64,000 nt of DNA from Synechococcus sp. CS-1325. Lineage in GTDB: Bacteria; Cyanobacteriota; Cyanobacteriia; PCC-6307; Cyanobiaceae. Positions 17,195 to 24,869 of the stretch are shown here, in pieces. A program made the translations under genes and the position numbers. Under the pieces are notes generated by a model, which saw only the letters and a list, made by a program, of their open reading frames with translations, was not told where the DNA came from and did not search any database. Where the stretch lies: the NCBI GenBank assembly GCA_025128135.1, contig JAHLYW010000046.1, positions 62,001 through 126,000 of the forward strand, in the 5' to 3' direction. How positions within the stretch are numbered: position 1 is the first letter of the stretch; every line of letters starts with the position of its first letter.

Positions 17195-17455
17195 CTTCAA
17201 CCGAAGAAGTTGATCATACTCTGCATGACTACCAATCCAGACCCAGATCAAGTCATTGCTGTCTTCTTCAATAGCTAAAGCTCTGAATCGAAGCCCAACT
17301 CTGGCCGACCAGAACTTGCCGATCTTCTTGAAACGAAGTGAAGGATGGCGCGGCTCAGCTTTGAGTAATTCGAAGCATCGATCAGCCTGGAGTTTGGCCT
17401 CTGACGGAAGAGAGTGATAACAAGCCCAGAAGCGCGGACTGGCGCGATGCCTCAT
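17189..17455 (-). CDS. RelE/ParE-superfamily toxin
   Basis: Eighty-eight residues. The pattern fits a small RelE-like ribosome-dependent nuclease or ParE-like toxin: a helical N-terminus (FWACYHSLPSEAKLQADRCFELL), then HPSLRFKKIGKFWSARVGLRFRALAI and a last strand IWVWIGSHAEYDQLL. HAEYD near the C-terminus is typical of this subgroup. The ATG overlaps the antitoxin stop. The target cannot be decided from sequence alone. Confidence 0.75.
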   Translation of the reverse strand: MRHRASPRFWACYHSLPSEAKLQADRCFELLKAEPRHPSLRFKKIGKFWSARVGLRFRALAIEEDSNDLIWVWIGSHAEYDQLLRLKA

Positions 17456-17652
17456 AACTCAGAACATCGCCCAGCCTGACTGTCGCTGATTGCCTCATTT
17501 GCGAGCCAGTCCAGCTTGCCTGCGGTAATGTCATCCTCCATCTGCTGGTCCCAGTCCGATGCGTCGAACGACAGGTACCAGGTCCGGAACTCGGCCCGCT
17601 TGGCCGGAGGCAGCTGCTGAACCGCAGCCTCAATCTCTTCAAGGGTGCTCAT
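17452..17652 (-). CDS. antitoxin partner of RelE-type toxin
   Basis: About 66 residues from the ATG at 17652; an ATG three codons upstream is possible. MSTLEEIEAAVQQLPPAKRA, then WDQQMEDDITAGKLDWLANEA, matches small antitoxins that start with STLEEIE and carry a D-x2-AGKLD-x-L motif before the toxin-binding end. It overlaps the toxin gene by four bases (ATGA). With attC C it makes a two-gene cassette. Confidence 0.75.
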   Translation of the reverse strand: MSTLEEIEAAVQQLPPAKRAEFRTWYLSFDASDWDQQMEDDITAGKLDWLANEAISDSQAGRCSEL

Positions 17653-17704
17653 GAGAGCCATGGTAGCTGAGTTGTCCGGCTGAGACGTGGCACATCCCGG
17701 ATAG

Positions 17705-17794
17705 GCCTAATGCTTGCCATCACCTGGCCGCAGTGAGCTCAGGCAGGAACCAGAGAGATCCCGGAGGCGGCTCAGGTGAATGGCATTGTTAGCG
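17705..17794 (-). other. integron attC-type site D
   Basis: Minus strand: R'' CGCTAAC at 17794 and R' ATTAGGC at 17705, 90 bp. Inner arms TGCCATTCACCTGAGCCGC and GCGGCCAGGTGATGGCA pair with extrahelical bases, as in attC. The stop of the ParE-type gene (TAA) lies in the R'' core. Confidence 0.8.
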
Positions 17795-18091
17795 GTCATC
17801 TATGCGTTCCCGCCAGTACTCTGGGCGGCGTGCATGATGAGGAAGTGCAAAGACAACTATTCCATTGTCATCCGGTCGATACACAAGCGAAAAAGGAAAG
17901 TCCTTGAGGAACATTCGCCGAGTATTTTCCGATGCTAGTGTCCCTGTGAGAGGGTAGGCGAGGGCGCGAGCAGTGGCATCTTCAACGGCAGAAAGGAACC
18001 GACTACCAAGCCCCAACTCTTTGTTGTTGTAGTAGGCAACTTCTGCAAGAAGCTCGCGCCTAGCAGGAGCAACAAAGAGTGCGCGCCTCAC
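17789..18091 (-). CDS. RelE/ParE-family toxin
   Basis: One hundred residues of the ParE type: VAPARRELLAEVAYYNNKELGLGSRFLSAVEDATARAL, PLTGTLASENTRRMFLKDFPFSLVYRPDD, IVVFALPHHARRPEYWRER. The YY-x2-x-LG-x-RF, FPFS-x-VYR and HH-x-RRP-x-YW motifs are those of ParE-like toxins paired with PF09720 antitoxins. The ATG overlaps the antitoxin stop. It forms the fourth cassette of the block together with attC D. Confidence 0.85.
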   Translation of the reverse strand: MRRALFVAPARRELLAEVAYYNNKELGLGSRFLSAVEDATARALAYPLTGTLASENTRRMFLKDFPFSLVYRPDDNGIVVFALPHHARRPEYWRERIDDR

Positions 18092-18315
18092 TGCAGGCTT
18101 TGATAAGCTTCAGCAAATACTTCTTCGGCCGAGTAAGAAGGAATCTCGCCACGGTCAAATGCACTGACACGCTCTTCAACCTCATCGGCCCAGGCTGCCT
18201 CAATTTCAGTGATTGAGGTGTGGAGTGACTCAAGCATGCTCTCAGCAAGCCTTGCCCGATCCTCTGCGCTTAGGGCGCGTGCCTGCTCCTCAATGTTCTT
18301 AAGCAAGGCTGACAT
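18088..18315 (-). CDS. addiction-module antitoxin (PF09720 type)
   Basis: Seventy-five residues from the ATG at 18315. LLKNIEEQARALSAEDRARLAESMLESLH is the typical start of this helical antitoxin family (L-x2-E-x3-L-x2-EER-x-LAE-x-LL-x-SL). ITEIEAAWADEVEERVSAFD with RGEIPSYSAEEVF is the expected end. The pair sits at the upstream edge of the first cassette block, about 78 bp from the repeat at 18393. Confidence 0.85.
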   Translation of the reverse strand: MSALLKNIEEQARALSAEDRARLAESMLESLHTSITEIEAAWADEVEERVSAFDRGEIPSYSAEEVFAEAYQSLQ

Positions 18316-18392
18316 GGCACTCAACCAAGATGTCTGATCAGTAAATCTACTCTGTTTCATCCGGTGTTGGGTACCGCTAACGCTGTATAGAC

Positions 18393-18539
18393 GGGTCCGG
18401 TATCCACTCCTCCCAGCCCCACAGTGCAGCATAAGCACCCTTGCCTTGCCTGGCTACTGCGCTGAATCCAGCTGCGCCAGCTTGGTTATGCCCTTTGAGG
18501 CGTCTGCGGAAGGGCAACTTCGGCGGATCCGATAACCAC
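18393..18539. repeat. dispersed 147-bp repeat, copy 1
   Basis: Bounded by GGGTCCGGTATCCAC at 18393 and GCGGATCCGATAACCAC at 18523, which are near-direct repeats of each other. A homologous copy of 148 bp lies at 28927-29074. The best-matching inner part is around TGCCCTTTGA and the TTGGCTAC/CTGGCTAC block. A third end-like motif, GGGTCCGGCTATCCAC, stands at 18744-18759. No coding capacity recognised. Confidence 0.65.
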
Positions 18540-18784
18540 TTGTTCAGATCGATACAGTTGGAAGGTTGGCCGCAGCCATGGCCTGGTTGCTCCATACCGA
18601 GTTGTTCCATACCGAGTTGTTCCATACCGAAAGGTTGGCTGAGCTGGTTTAACGACCAGTCGAACAATGAGCTCAACCGCACCCGCTCCATTGCTGCCCA
18701 GGATCCCTGCTCCTGCGCCCTCCAGGCATAAGCAGCGGTTCTAGGGTCCGGCTATCCACGGACGCGATCACGGGACGGGAGCCC
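18540..18784. other. intergenic stretch with 15-bp tandem repeat
   Basis: Between the repeat copy and the hydrolase gene. It contains three near-identical 15-bp units of the form CATACCGAGTTGTTC (about 18593-18640) and an extra copy of the repeat-end motif at 18744. On the minus strand the units would encode GMEQL three times in a frame that also covers the repeat, but no protein family is recognised there. Confidence 0.4.
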
Positions 18785-19591
18785 ATGCAGCCAGGACAGA
18801 CCGTTGCGCTTCGCTCGGGGGTGGCCCTCACGGTGAACCTGCACCGCGGTAGTTCGCCTCCCGTGGTGTTTGTTCACGGCGGGCTGGGGAATCGCCTCAA
18901 CTGGCGTTCTCAGTTTGAATTCGCCTGCCAGCAGGGTTGGGAAGCGCTCGCCTACGACCTCGCCGGTCATGGCACTTCCAGCGGCTACCGCACCTATTCC
19001 ATTGGCCGGCATTGCCGGGATCTCACCCGGCTGCTGGAGCGGCTGTCGATTGCCGCACCGATCCTCTGCTGCCATAGCTATGGCGTGCCGATCGGCCTGG
19101 AGTGGGCGCATCGGAACCCCACCGCTGGGCTGATCCTGATGGCCGGGGGCAGCCATGATCTCGACCCCTGGTGGGAGCAACCGCTGATGACTGCGATGGC
19201 CACGGGAGGACGCCGGTTGATGGCGATCCCTGCCGTGCAACGGCTGGCGCAATCCCTGGTCAGCAGCCAGCGCAGCCCGGCCATGCGGCGTTACTTCGAG
19301 GAGAATCCGATTCCCGCGCAGCTTGCTCCCTACCAGGCCCTGAAGATCTTCTGGGCTTACGACCTCTTCGCCAAAACCGGAGTCGACACCCTCCGCCGGA
19401 TCCCCGCCCTGGTGATCACCGGCGGCTGCGATCCCGCCTTCAGCTTCCGCATGGGGGAGAACCTGGTGGCGCATTTCCAGCAGGGCAAACACCTCCACCT
19501 GGCTGAAGCAGGACACGTGATGATGGCCGAATTCCCTGAGATCGTGAATGCCGCGATCAGCAACTGGATCGCTTCGCTGGGCCGCTGCTGA
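18785..19591 (+). CDS. alpha/beta-fold hydrolase
   Basis: A protein of 268 residues with the alpha/beta hydrolase order. VVFVHGGLGNRLNW (oxyanion HG) is near residue 28, DLAGHGTSSGY near 61, and the nucleophile elbow CCHSYGVPIG has Ser near residue 98. An acidic residue follows LVITGGCD (about 223), and the catalytic His is in EAGHVMMAEFPE (about 247). The substrate is unknown. It is transcribed away from the cassette block and convergent with the MprF-like gene, 5 bp apart. Confidence 0.85.
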   Translation: MQPGQTVALRSGVALTVNLHRGSSPPVVFVHGGLGNRLNWRSQFEFACQQGWEALAYDLAGHGTSSGYRTYSIGRHCRDLTRLLERLSIAAPILCCHSYGVPIGLEWAHRNPTAGLILMAGGSHDLDPWWEQPLMTAMATGGRRLMAIPAVQRLAQSLVSSQRSPAMRRYFEENPIPAQLAPYQALKIFWAYDLFAKTGVDTLRRIPALVITGGCDPAFSFRMGENLVAHFQQGKHLHLAEAGHVMMAEFPEIVNAAISNWIASLGRC

Positions 19592-19596
19592 TCTGC

Positions 19597-21261
19597 TCAG
19601 ATCTCCGGCTTGAAGTAGTCCACCAGGCGATCACCTGAATCGGCCCTGATCAGGGCCACCACCGTTGCCATCAGGTTGGCGTAGCCGGCGAAGACCAGAT
19701 ATCTCGGCTCCCAGCGCGGCTTGAACTTCGCCTTGTAGGCCCGCAGACCCTCAAAGCCATAAAACTGATCCATGTGCGAGGAGAGATAGTGGATCGCCCG
19801 CTCGATGCGCGGCGAACTGGATCGCTCGCCAACCCCCGAAAGAGCCGAGAGCCCGAGGCTGAAGCGCTCAACCCCCTGATCCTTGTAGTGCTGGAAGAGA
19901 AAAACGAACAGGGCATCCATCGTTCCGGGCACCATCTCCTGGCGATGGCGCATCAGGTCGATGCTGATTTCGTCCACGGGACAATCCGGCACAACCGTGG
20001 CGAAGGCTGTGATCCTGCCGCTGCTGTCCCTGGCCGCCATCACCGGGCATCGCTGCAGATAGGCCTCCTCGAACCACCCCACCGAAAACCGCTTCTCGGC
20101 TCCGTGCATCAGCCTGAGCCACTCATCGCTGATGCTCTTCAACTCCCTGAGCAGGCCGGGTGGATGGGGAGGGGCGAGCACGTCGAAGCGGTGGCCGAGC
20201 TTGTTCAGCCTGTTGGAGGCCGTGCGGAAGTCGGAGCCGGCCTTGCCCCTGGTCGTGAAACTGCTCAGATCCACCAGGGCTTCCTCGCCGATCTTCAGGG
20301 AGCTGAACCCCAGGCTTGCAAAGAGTTCCAGCCCTTCAGGCCCGGTCTGATAGAAGCCGGGAATCCAGTCATTGAGGCGGCAGATCCGCTGGAAGTCCTC
20401 AATGGCCTGGAGCCTGTCTTCTGGCGGACCGATCGGATCTCCCAGCGCAATGGCACCCCTTCCCTTGGGCACATAGGCGATCAGGCTCTTGCCCGAAGGA
20501 CTGAAGCAATAGGCCTTGTCACCAAGGAGCGCGAACGGCGCCAGGGATGATCTGGCGTGGCCTTCCACGATGCTGTGGGCGCAGTGGCGTTGCTCAGCTG
20601 TTGCTGGTTCACCGCGCAGGATGATCGGCCGCAGCAGCATCCACAGCCCATACATCAGGGTGATGAATCCGATCAGCTGGATCGAATCCGTGAAGAACGC
20701 AGCGAAGCGCGTCAGCGGCCTGACCCCGCCGCTGTCCTGCAGGACGAACACCCGCAGGGTTTGGCCAGCGGCGGCCGGCAGGCTGAAGCGGCGGCTGAAG
20801 GCCCCGTTCAGCAGCAGGAATCCAGCGGTGCCGTAGGCGAGGGTGAACAGGATGGAGGCCAGCAGGCTCCGGGCCCCCTGGGCGATCGAGGGTGGATCGG
20901 ATCGCGCGGTGTAGAGGCCCCGGCTGGCGATCAGCAGCACGATCAGCAGCGCGGCCAGCAGGCTCTCTTCGTAATCGAATCCCTTGATGATGTTGAACAC
21001 GATCGAAAGGCCCAGCAGGGCCAGTGCCAGCAGCCAGGCCATCCGCTTGCGGCGCAGCAGGGCGGAGGCCAGCACCAACAGGAAGAAGCCACACAGGGCG
21101 GCAAAAAGATGGGCGGTGTGGCGGAGTTCAAAGGGAACCAGTTGACGCCACCACTCCAGCCGGGCCGGCAGGCTGGGCGAAACGGCGGAGAGCAGATTCA
21201 CGATCCCCATGGCGGCCATCAGGCCCGCGGTGATCCAGGGGCGGCGAGGGTGCTGGTTCAT
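19597..21261 (-). CDS. MprF-like phosphatidylglycerol lysyltransferase-domain protein
   Basis: 554 residues. About six hydrophobic segments cover residues 10-230, followed by a cytosolic DUF2156 (LPG synthase C-terminal) domain of the GNAT-like fold. Markers are LGDKAYCFSPSGKSLIAYVPKGRGAIALGDP, FYQTGPEGLELFASLGFSSLKIGEEALVDL and ERFSLGLSALSGVG. Related enzymes transfer amino acids from tRNA to phosphatidylglycerol. The membrane part is shorter than in full MprF, so the product is uncertain. It overlaps the DUF1003 gene by four bases, suggesting an operon. Confidence 0.8.
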   Translation of the reverse strand: MNQHPRRPWITAGLMAAMGIVNLLSAVSPSLPARLEWWRQLVPFELRHTAHLFAALCGFFLLVLASALLRRKRMAWLLALALLGLSIVFNIIKGFDYEESLLAALLIVLLIASRGLYTARSDPPSIAQGARSLLASILFTLAYGTAGFLLLNGAFSRRFSLPAAAGQTLRVFVLQDSGGVRPLTRFAAFFTDSIQLIGFITLMYGLWMLLRPIILRGEPATAEQRHCAHSIVEGHARSSLAPFALLGDKAYCFSPSGKSLIAYVPKGRGAIALGDPIGPPEDRLQAIEDFQRICRLNDWIPGFYQTGPEGLELFASLGFSSLKIGEEALVDLSSFTTRGKAGSDFRTASNRLNKLGHRFDVLAPPHPPGLLRELKSISDEWLRLMHGAEKRFSVGWFEEAYLQRCPVMAARDSSGRITAFATVVPDCPVDEISIDLMRHRQEMVPGTMDALFVFLFQHYKDQGVERFSLGLSALSGVGERSSSPRIERAIHYLSSHMDQFYGFEGLRAYKAKFKPRWEPRYLVFAGYANLMATVVALIRADSGDRLVDYFKPEI

Positions 21262-21776
21262 CGAGCCTGAACATCCCGCAGCAGCTCACCGAGATGCAGC
21301 AACTGCTGCCGCTGCTCGTCGAGCAGCACCTTCAGCTCCATGATCTCGATCCCCCGCAGAATATCAACCTTATCCTGTAGATGGCTAAGCTCAAGTTCCG
21401 TTTTCTGATTCACTTCGTAGTCGTTTCTTGCATCAGCCCGATCAATGGAGGCCTGCCGGTTCTGGCTCATCATGATGATCGGTGCTGCGTAGGCCGCCTG
21501 GAATGAAAGCATCAGATTGAGAAGGATGAATGGATAGGGATCCCAGCGCTCGCTCTTGATACTGACATTGGCAAGAATCCAGAGAATCAGAATGGCACTC
21601 TGAATCAGAATGAAGCGCCAGGAACCAACCACGGCTGCCACACGATCGGCAAGGTATTCACCCCAGGTGGGTTGATCGGTGGGTGGATTGAGACCTGGCT
21701 TTCTGTGCCGCAGTCGCTGCAGCAGGCGGTATTCCTCGGGAGTGATCTTCTTCTTGATCGACTTGATTTCCGTCAT
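21258..21776 (-). CDS. DUF1003 membrane protein
   Basis: 172 residues from the ATG at 21776. Two membrane helices (WRFILIQSAILILWILANV and PFILLNLMLSFQAAYAAPIIMMSQNR) with the conserved ADRVAAVVGSW before them and the MMSQNRQ-x-x-x-DR-x-RAD-like stretch after them define DUF1003. The C-terminus is a coiled coil (LELSHLQDKVDIL). The family's role is unknown. It is the first gene of a two-gene operon with the MprF-like protein. Confidence 0.85.
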   Translation of the reverse strand: MTEIKSIKKKITPEEYRLLQRLRHRKPGLNPPTDQPTWGEYLADRVAAVVGSWRFILIQSAILILWILANVSIKSERWDPYPFILLNLMLSFQAAYAAPIIMMSQNRQASIDRADARNDYEVNQKTELELSHLQDKVDILRGIEIMELKVLLDEQRQQLLHLGELLRDVQAR

Positions 21777-21900
21777 GCCGCGATCCCCCGGAAACCCGGG
21801 ATGGAGGGGTTGCATCAGTGTGGAACCTGCCCAGCCGATTTCAAACCACGGGCCCTGGCTCCAGCTGCGACGAGGCGGGCGATGGTGGCCTTGAGCCGGG

Positions 21901-21967
21901 GTCGCAGGTCTTGGGGACGGCCTCGGTCACAGTTGGGGTCGGGGAGATCCGTCCATGCTCGCAAAGG
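21901..21967 (-). pseudogene. diverged copy of the valS 5' end
   Basis: Sixty-seven bases align with 10931-10996, the first 22 codons of valS plus the bases around its start, in the same orientation and with roughly four-fifths identity. Shared blocks include GGCCTCGGTCAC and CCATGCTC. The frame is not kept (small indels), and nothing of the rest of valS follows. It is a relic of a second valS start or of a recombination event that copied it. Confidence 0.65.
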
Positions 21968-21969
21968 AT

Positions 21970-21993
21970 GCCTCGGCCACCGGTGGCCGAGGC
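21970..21993. repeat. perfect 24-bp palindrome
   Basis: GCCTCGGCCACC followed directly by its exact reverse complement, with no loop. It stands between the valS relic and the left 52-bp direct repeat. No T-run follows, so a terminator role is doubtful. It could be a protein-binding or recombination site. Confidence 0.6.
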
Positions 21994-22005
21994 CTGCGGG
22001 GGCGC

Positions 22006-22057
22006 CCGCTAAGCGAGCGAGCACGCTTCCACCTCACGGATCTGGGGGATTGCGGCG
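22006..22057 (+). repeat. 52-bp direct repeat, left copy (flanks hipBA)
   Basis: Matches 23919-23971 with about 49 of 53 positions the same, including GAGCGAGCACGCTTCCACCT. The right copy is inside a DUF2063 gene remnant, so this left copy is an isolated piece of that gene. The two copies bracket hipB and hipA. Confidence 0.75.
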
Positions 22058-22152
22058 CAGGAACTGCGAGAAATTTGCCTGCGCGCAGCCGATTCTATGC
22101 AAGAAGTCCGCCATTATAGTCATTTGTTCAGAAGAATGTCCATAATGGCGAG

Positions 22153-22530
22153 ATGCCAAGCAAACCCCCGGTCGTCTTCCCGCAGGAGCAAAGGCTGCTT
22201 TCCCAGTTGGGCGAGCGGCTGAGGCTCGCACGCCTGCGGCGCAAGCTGAGCAACGCCGTCGTGGCGCAGAGGGCCGGCATCTCCAGAACGTCGCTCTACA
22301 AAGTGGAGGCGGGCGACCCGGGAGCCACCTTGGGCACTTACCTGCGCGTGATGGCGGTCCTCGGGCTTGAAGCCGACTTCAATGCTTTGGCGGCAGACGA
22401 CAAGGTGGGCCGCAGGTTGCAAGACCTGGTCTTCAAACCGCCCGCGTCACAGGCGCGGCGCAGACAAGCCTCCGCCGATGCACCCAAGGCTCCTGGCGGT
22501 CGCGCGAACTGCACGGGGGACTCATCATGA
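22153..22530 (+). CDS. hipB: HipB-like antitoxin (Xre family)
   Basis: 125 residues. A helix-turn-helix domain of the Xre type covers residues 13-75: LGERLRLARLRRKLSNAVVAQRAGISRTSLYKVEAGDPGATLGTYLRVMAVLGL, and a disordered, basic C-terminus follows. HipB represses its own operon and neutralises HipA. The start at 22153 is an ATG preceded by a weak ribosome site. It overlaps hipA by four bases (ATGA). Confidence 0.9.
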   Translation: MPSKPPVVFPQEQRLLSQLGERLRLARLRRKLSNAVVAQRAGISRTSLYKVEAGDPGATLGTYLRVMAVLGLEADFNALAADDKVGRRLQDLVFKPPASQARRRQASADAPKAPGGRANCTGDSS

Positions 22531-23792
22531 GCGGCCAGGACAACGCCGTAGAGGTCTGGCTCGAATGTGACCTGGGGCCGCCATGCCGGGTCGGCACCCT
22601 GGCGCATGACCGTGGGCAGATCCGCTTCCAATACGAACAAGCGTGGCTAATGGACTCACGCGCGTTCGCGATCGACCCGGACCTGTCGCTGGACAAAGCT
22701 CCGTTCTTTCCCAAGCCCGAGTTGGGCAACTTCGGCATCTTTCTGGACTCATCGCCGGACCGTTGGGGCCAGACATTGATGAAGCGTCGCGAGACCCTGC
22801 AAGCCAAGGACGAGAAACGCTCTCCACGGACGCTGTACGCGTGGGACTTCCTGCTCGGAGTCCAGGACTTCACCCGGCAAGGCGGCCTGCGCTTTCGGGG
22901 GGTCGGAACGCAGGAGTTCCTGGGCAACGAGAAGATGGCCGCACCGCCCGTCACCACGCTGCGGGCACTGGAGACGGTCGCGTATCAGCTCAGCAACCGG
23001 CGCATCGACGACCTGGACGCGCTGCGCAAGTGGTTGGCCGTGCTGGTTGCACCGGGCGCGTCCTTGGGTGGTGCACGCCCGAAAGCCAACTTTACGGACG
23101 CAGACGGTTCGCTATGGATCGGCAAGTTCCCGGCGCAAAACGACGACCGGGATGTCGGCGCCTGGGAACACGTCGTGCACGGCTTGGCGCAGAAAGCCGG
23201 TGTTGACGTGCCAGAAGCCAAGGTCGTGCGGTTGAGCAACGAGTTCCATACGTTCTGCGTGCAGCGCTTCGACCGCGCCAAGGGCACGCGGCGCTTCTAT
23301 GCCTCCGCGATGACCTTGCTTCGCAAGGAGCAGAGCGAGGGCACGAGCTATCTGGAACTGGCCCAGCTCCTTCGGACGCGAGGCGATGGTGCGCATACGA
23401 GTGCTGACCTGGAGCAGTTGTTCCGCCGCGTCGCATTCAATGTGGCGATCGGCAATCGCGACGACCATCTGCGCAACCACGGATTTGTGCTGGCCGATAA
23501 CGGCTGGCGTCTCGCACCTGCATTCGACGTGAACCCCAACGTCGATAAGGCAGAACACGTCCTCAACATCGACGACTCGGACAACCGGCCGAGTCTCACA
23601 ACGGTGCTATCCACCGCGCTGTTCTATGGGCTGGATGAAGAACGCGGAGGGCAGATTGTTGAGGATGTTGTGAGTGCCATCGATGGATGGAAGCTCGCGG
23701 CAAAGAAGGCCGGCATCGCGCGTAGTGATATCGAACTCACCGGCAGCGCGTTCTCTGCGCATGCGGAGTACAGGTCAGGCTCTGCAGCTTGA
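22527..23792 (+). CDS. hipA: HipA-family Ser/Thr kinase toxin
   Basis: 421 residues. HipA kinases phosphorylate targets such as glutamyl-tRNA synthetase and induce persistence. The N-terminal lobe has SPDRWGQTLMKRRE, then GASLGGARPKANFTDADG (ATP-binding loop region) and IGKFPAQNDDRDVGAWEHVVHGLA. FNVAIGNRDDHLRNHGFVL carries the catalytic Asp and metal-binding Asn, followed by LAPAFDVNPN. Length fits the family. The pair sits between 52-bp direct repeats inside a broken DUF2063 gene, which suggests acquisition by insertion. Confidence 0.9.
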   Translation: MSGQDNAVEVWLECDLGPPCRVGTLAHDRGQIRFQYEQAWLMDSRAFAIDPDLSLDKAPFFPKPELGNFGIFLDSSPDRWGQTLMKRRETLQAKDEKRSPRTLYAWDFLLGVQDFTRQGGLRFRGVGTQEFLGNEKMAAPPVTTLRALETVAYQLSNRRIDDLDALRKWLAVLVAPGASLGGARPKANFTDADGSLWIGKFPAQNDDRDVGAWEHVVHGLAQKAGVDVPEAKVVRLSNEFHTFCVQRFDRAKGTRRFYASAMTLLRKEQSEGTSYLELAQLLRTRGDGAHTSADLEQLFRRVAFNVAIGNRDDHLRNHGFVLADNGWRLAPAFDVNPNVDKAEHVLNIDDSDNRPSLTTVLSTALFYGLDEERGGQIVEDVVSAIDGWKLAAKKAGIARSDIELTGSAFSAHAEYRSGSAA

Positions 23793-23844
23793 CGCGTCAG
23801 CCGATCGCTCGCCATCACCTGGCCGGAAGGAGGCATTGGGGCAT

Positions 23845-24270
23845 ACAAGGGCTCCATTGGAGATCTATCCCGTCTGCGAACGCCTGGTGGGTGCGCCCTT
23901 CTTTGCTGCCATGGCCGTCCGCTACGTGAGCGAGCACGCTTCCACCTCACCGGATCTGGGGGATTACGGCGGCGAGCTGCCGGCCTTTCTGCGCGCCTTC
24001 ACCCCAATAGCACCGGGTGTTCAACACCCCGGATCAGAACGGCCTCGATCTGGCGGCCCTCGCCCGCGTGGCTCCGGAGCAGTGGGAGCAGCTGGTGTTT
24101 CAACTGCCGCAGGCCAGTGCGCTGCTGGAATCGGCCTATCCGGTGGACCGGATCTGGGCCGCCAACCAGCCAGATGCAACGGAACCAGAAGCGATCGATC
24201 TGGATGAGGGCGGCGCCACCCTCTTCATCTGGAGGGAGGGCGTGAACACGCGCATCGAGCGGCGTTGCTG
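23845..24270 (+). pseudogene. DUF2063 (HvfC/BufC-type) remnant
   Basis: The first part reads YPVCERLVGAPFFAAMAVRY, then SEHASTSPDLGDYGGELPAF, matching the DUF2063 DNA-binding/peptide-modification chaperone family (YP-x-V-x-RLVG-x-FF, SPDL-x-DYG-x-LP-x-FL). The middle, which normally has the LP-x3-x-ARLEW segment, is deleted, and the frame changes near 24015. The second part gives LDLAALARVAPEQWEQLVFQ, YPVDRIWAANQPD and LFIWREGVNTRIE, the family's C-terminus. No BufB/HvfB partner lies nearby. Confidence 0.7.
23919..23971 (+). repeat. 52-bp direct repeat, right copy
   Basis: Counterpart of 22006-22057. Here it is part of the DUF2063 reading frame (RYVSEHASTSPDLGDYGG), so this copy is the original context and the left one the displaced copy. 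Confidence 0.75.
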
Positions 24271-24359
24271 CCGGAAGTGGTGGCTCGCGGCTGGGTGGGT
24301 GGGTTTGAGTTGGGGGACTGCGGGACTAAAGATAGGCGGGTATGGCTCTTGCTTTGTTG

Positions 24360-24444
24360 ATGTAACGCTCCAAATCAGAAGCTGGCAGAGGCATGGGCAT
24401 AGCTAATACCTAGTGCTCCCGTCTTCTGAATCTGGATGTCAGCC
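24360..24444 (-). other. integron attC-type site F (degenerate core)
   Basis: Minus strand: R''-like GGCTGAC at 24444 and R' GTTACAT at 24360, 85 bp. Inner arms ATCCAGATTCAGAAGACGGG and CAGCTTCTGATTTGGAG pair as in sites A and B, which share the same sequence blocks. The R'' core has G in place of the first A of AAC, so recombination may be weak. It lies about 15 bp after the hicB stop. Confidence 0.65.
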
Positions 24445-24459
24445 TTCGCTTCGTGTCAG

Positions 24460-24672
24460 TTATGCAGCAAGTTCGACATACCCAACGGCACAAGACGGCT
24501 CCGGTATCTCCATGCCATCCTGCCGTAACCCGTCTAAATGAAATGAGATCGCCTCGCGAATCTGCTGTTCAACTTCAGAGGCATTATCGCCAGTTGCGAT
24601 ACAGCCTGGGAGATCTGGAACGTAGGCCGAAAAATTTTCTCCAGCCTTCTCGATGACTACTGCGTACTTCAT
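24460..24672 (-). CDS. hicB: HicB-family antitoxin
   Basis: Seventy residues with the HicB partial RNase H fold: MKYAVVIEKAGENFSAYVPDLPGCIATGDNASEVEQQIREAI. The DLPGC-x-A-x-GD motif and the following helix are diagnostic, as is EAISFHLDGLRQDGMEIPEP. There is no added DNA-binding domain after residue 70, so it is the short type. It overlaps hicA by four bases and is the last gene before attC F. Confidence 0.92.
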   Translation of the reverse strand: MKYAVVIEKAGENFSAYVPDLPGCIATGDNASEVEQQIREAISFHLDGLRQDGMEIPEPSCAVGYVELAA

Positions 24673-24869
24673 GGTTGTTCTGAACCTCTGAGACCTGCTT
24701 GCTTCATGATACTCATCTGAGTGCCCTTTGCAAGCTCATCAGACGGCTTGCCAGCAATGGTTACCCTACCTGGCTTTCTTGGGTGCTTAAATTGGCGATG
24801 ACTCCCCCTTTGAGCCACTTGAATCCAGCCATCGTTCTTGATCGCTTTGAGAACATCGGATACTTTCAT
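24669..24869 (-). CDS. hicA: HicA-family mRNA interferase toxin
   Basis: Sixty-six residues with the double-stranded-RNA-binding-like HicA fold: MKVSDVLKAIKNDGW, QRGSHRQFKHPRKPGRVTIAGKPSDELAKGT, then SIMKQAGL. The catalytic His is in GSHRQFKHP. HicA cuts mRNA and tmRNA. The order hicA-hicB is the common one. About 230 bp of upstream DNA separates it from attC G and must carry the promoter. Confidence 0.92.
   Translation of the reverse strand: MKVSDVLKAIKNDGWIQVAQRGSHRQFKHPRKPGRVTIAGKPSDELAKGTQMSIMKQAGLRGSEQP

Noticed and set aside
18375..18491. Possible eighth attC site (GTTAGCG at 18375, GCATAAC at 18491)
   Set aside because: Core-like heptamers exist but the arms do not pair well; the dispersed repeat explains the region better.
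18377..18691. A 104-residue minus-strand frame with GMEQL repeats
   Set aside because: It runs through the dispersed repeat and a 15-bp tandem repeat; no family features, so I treat it as noncoding.
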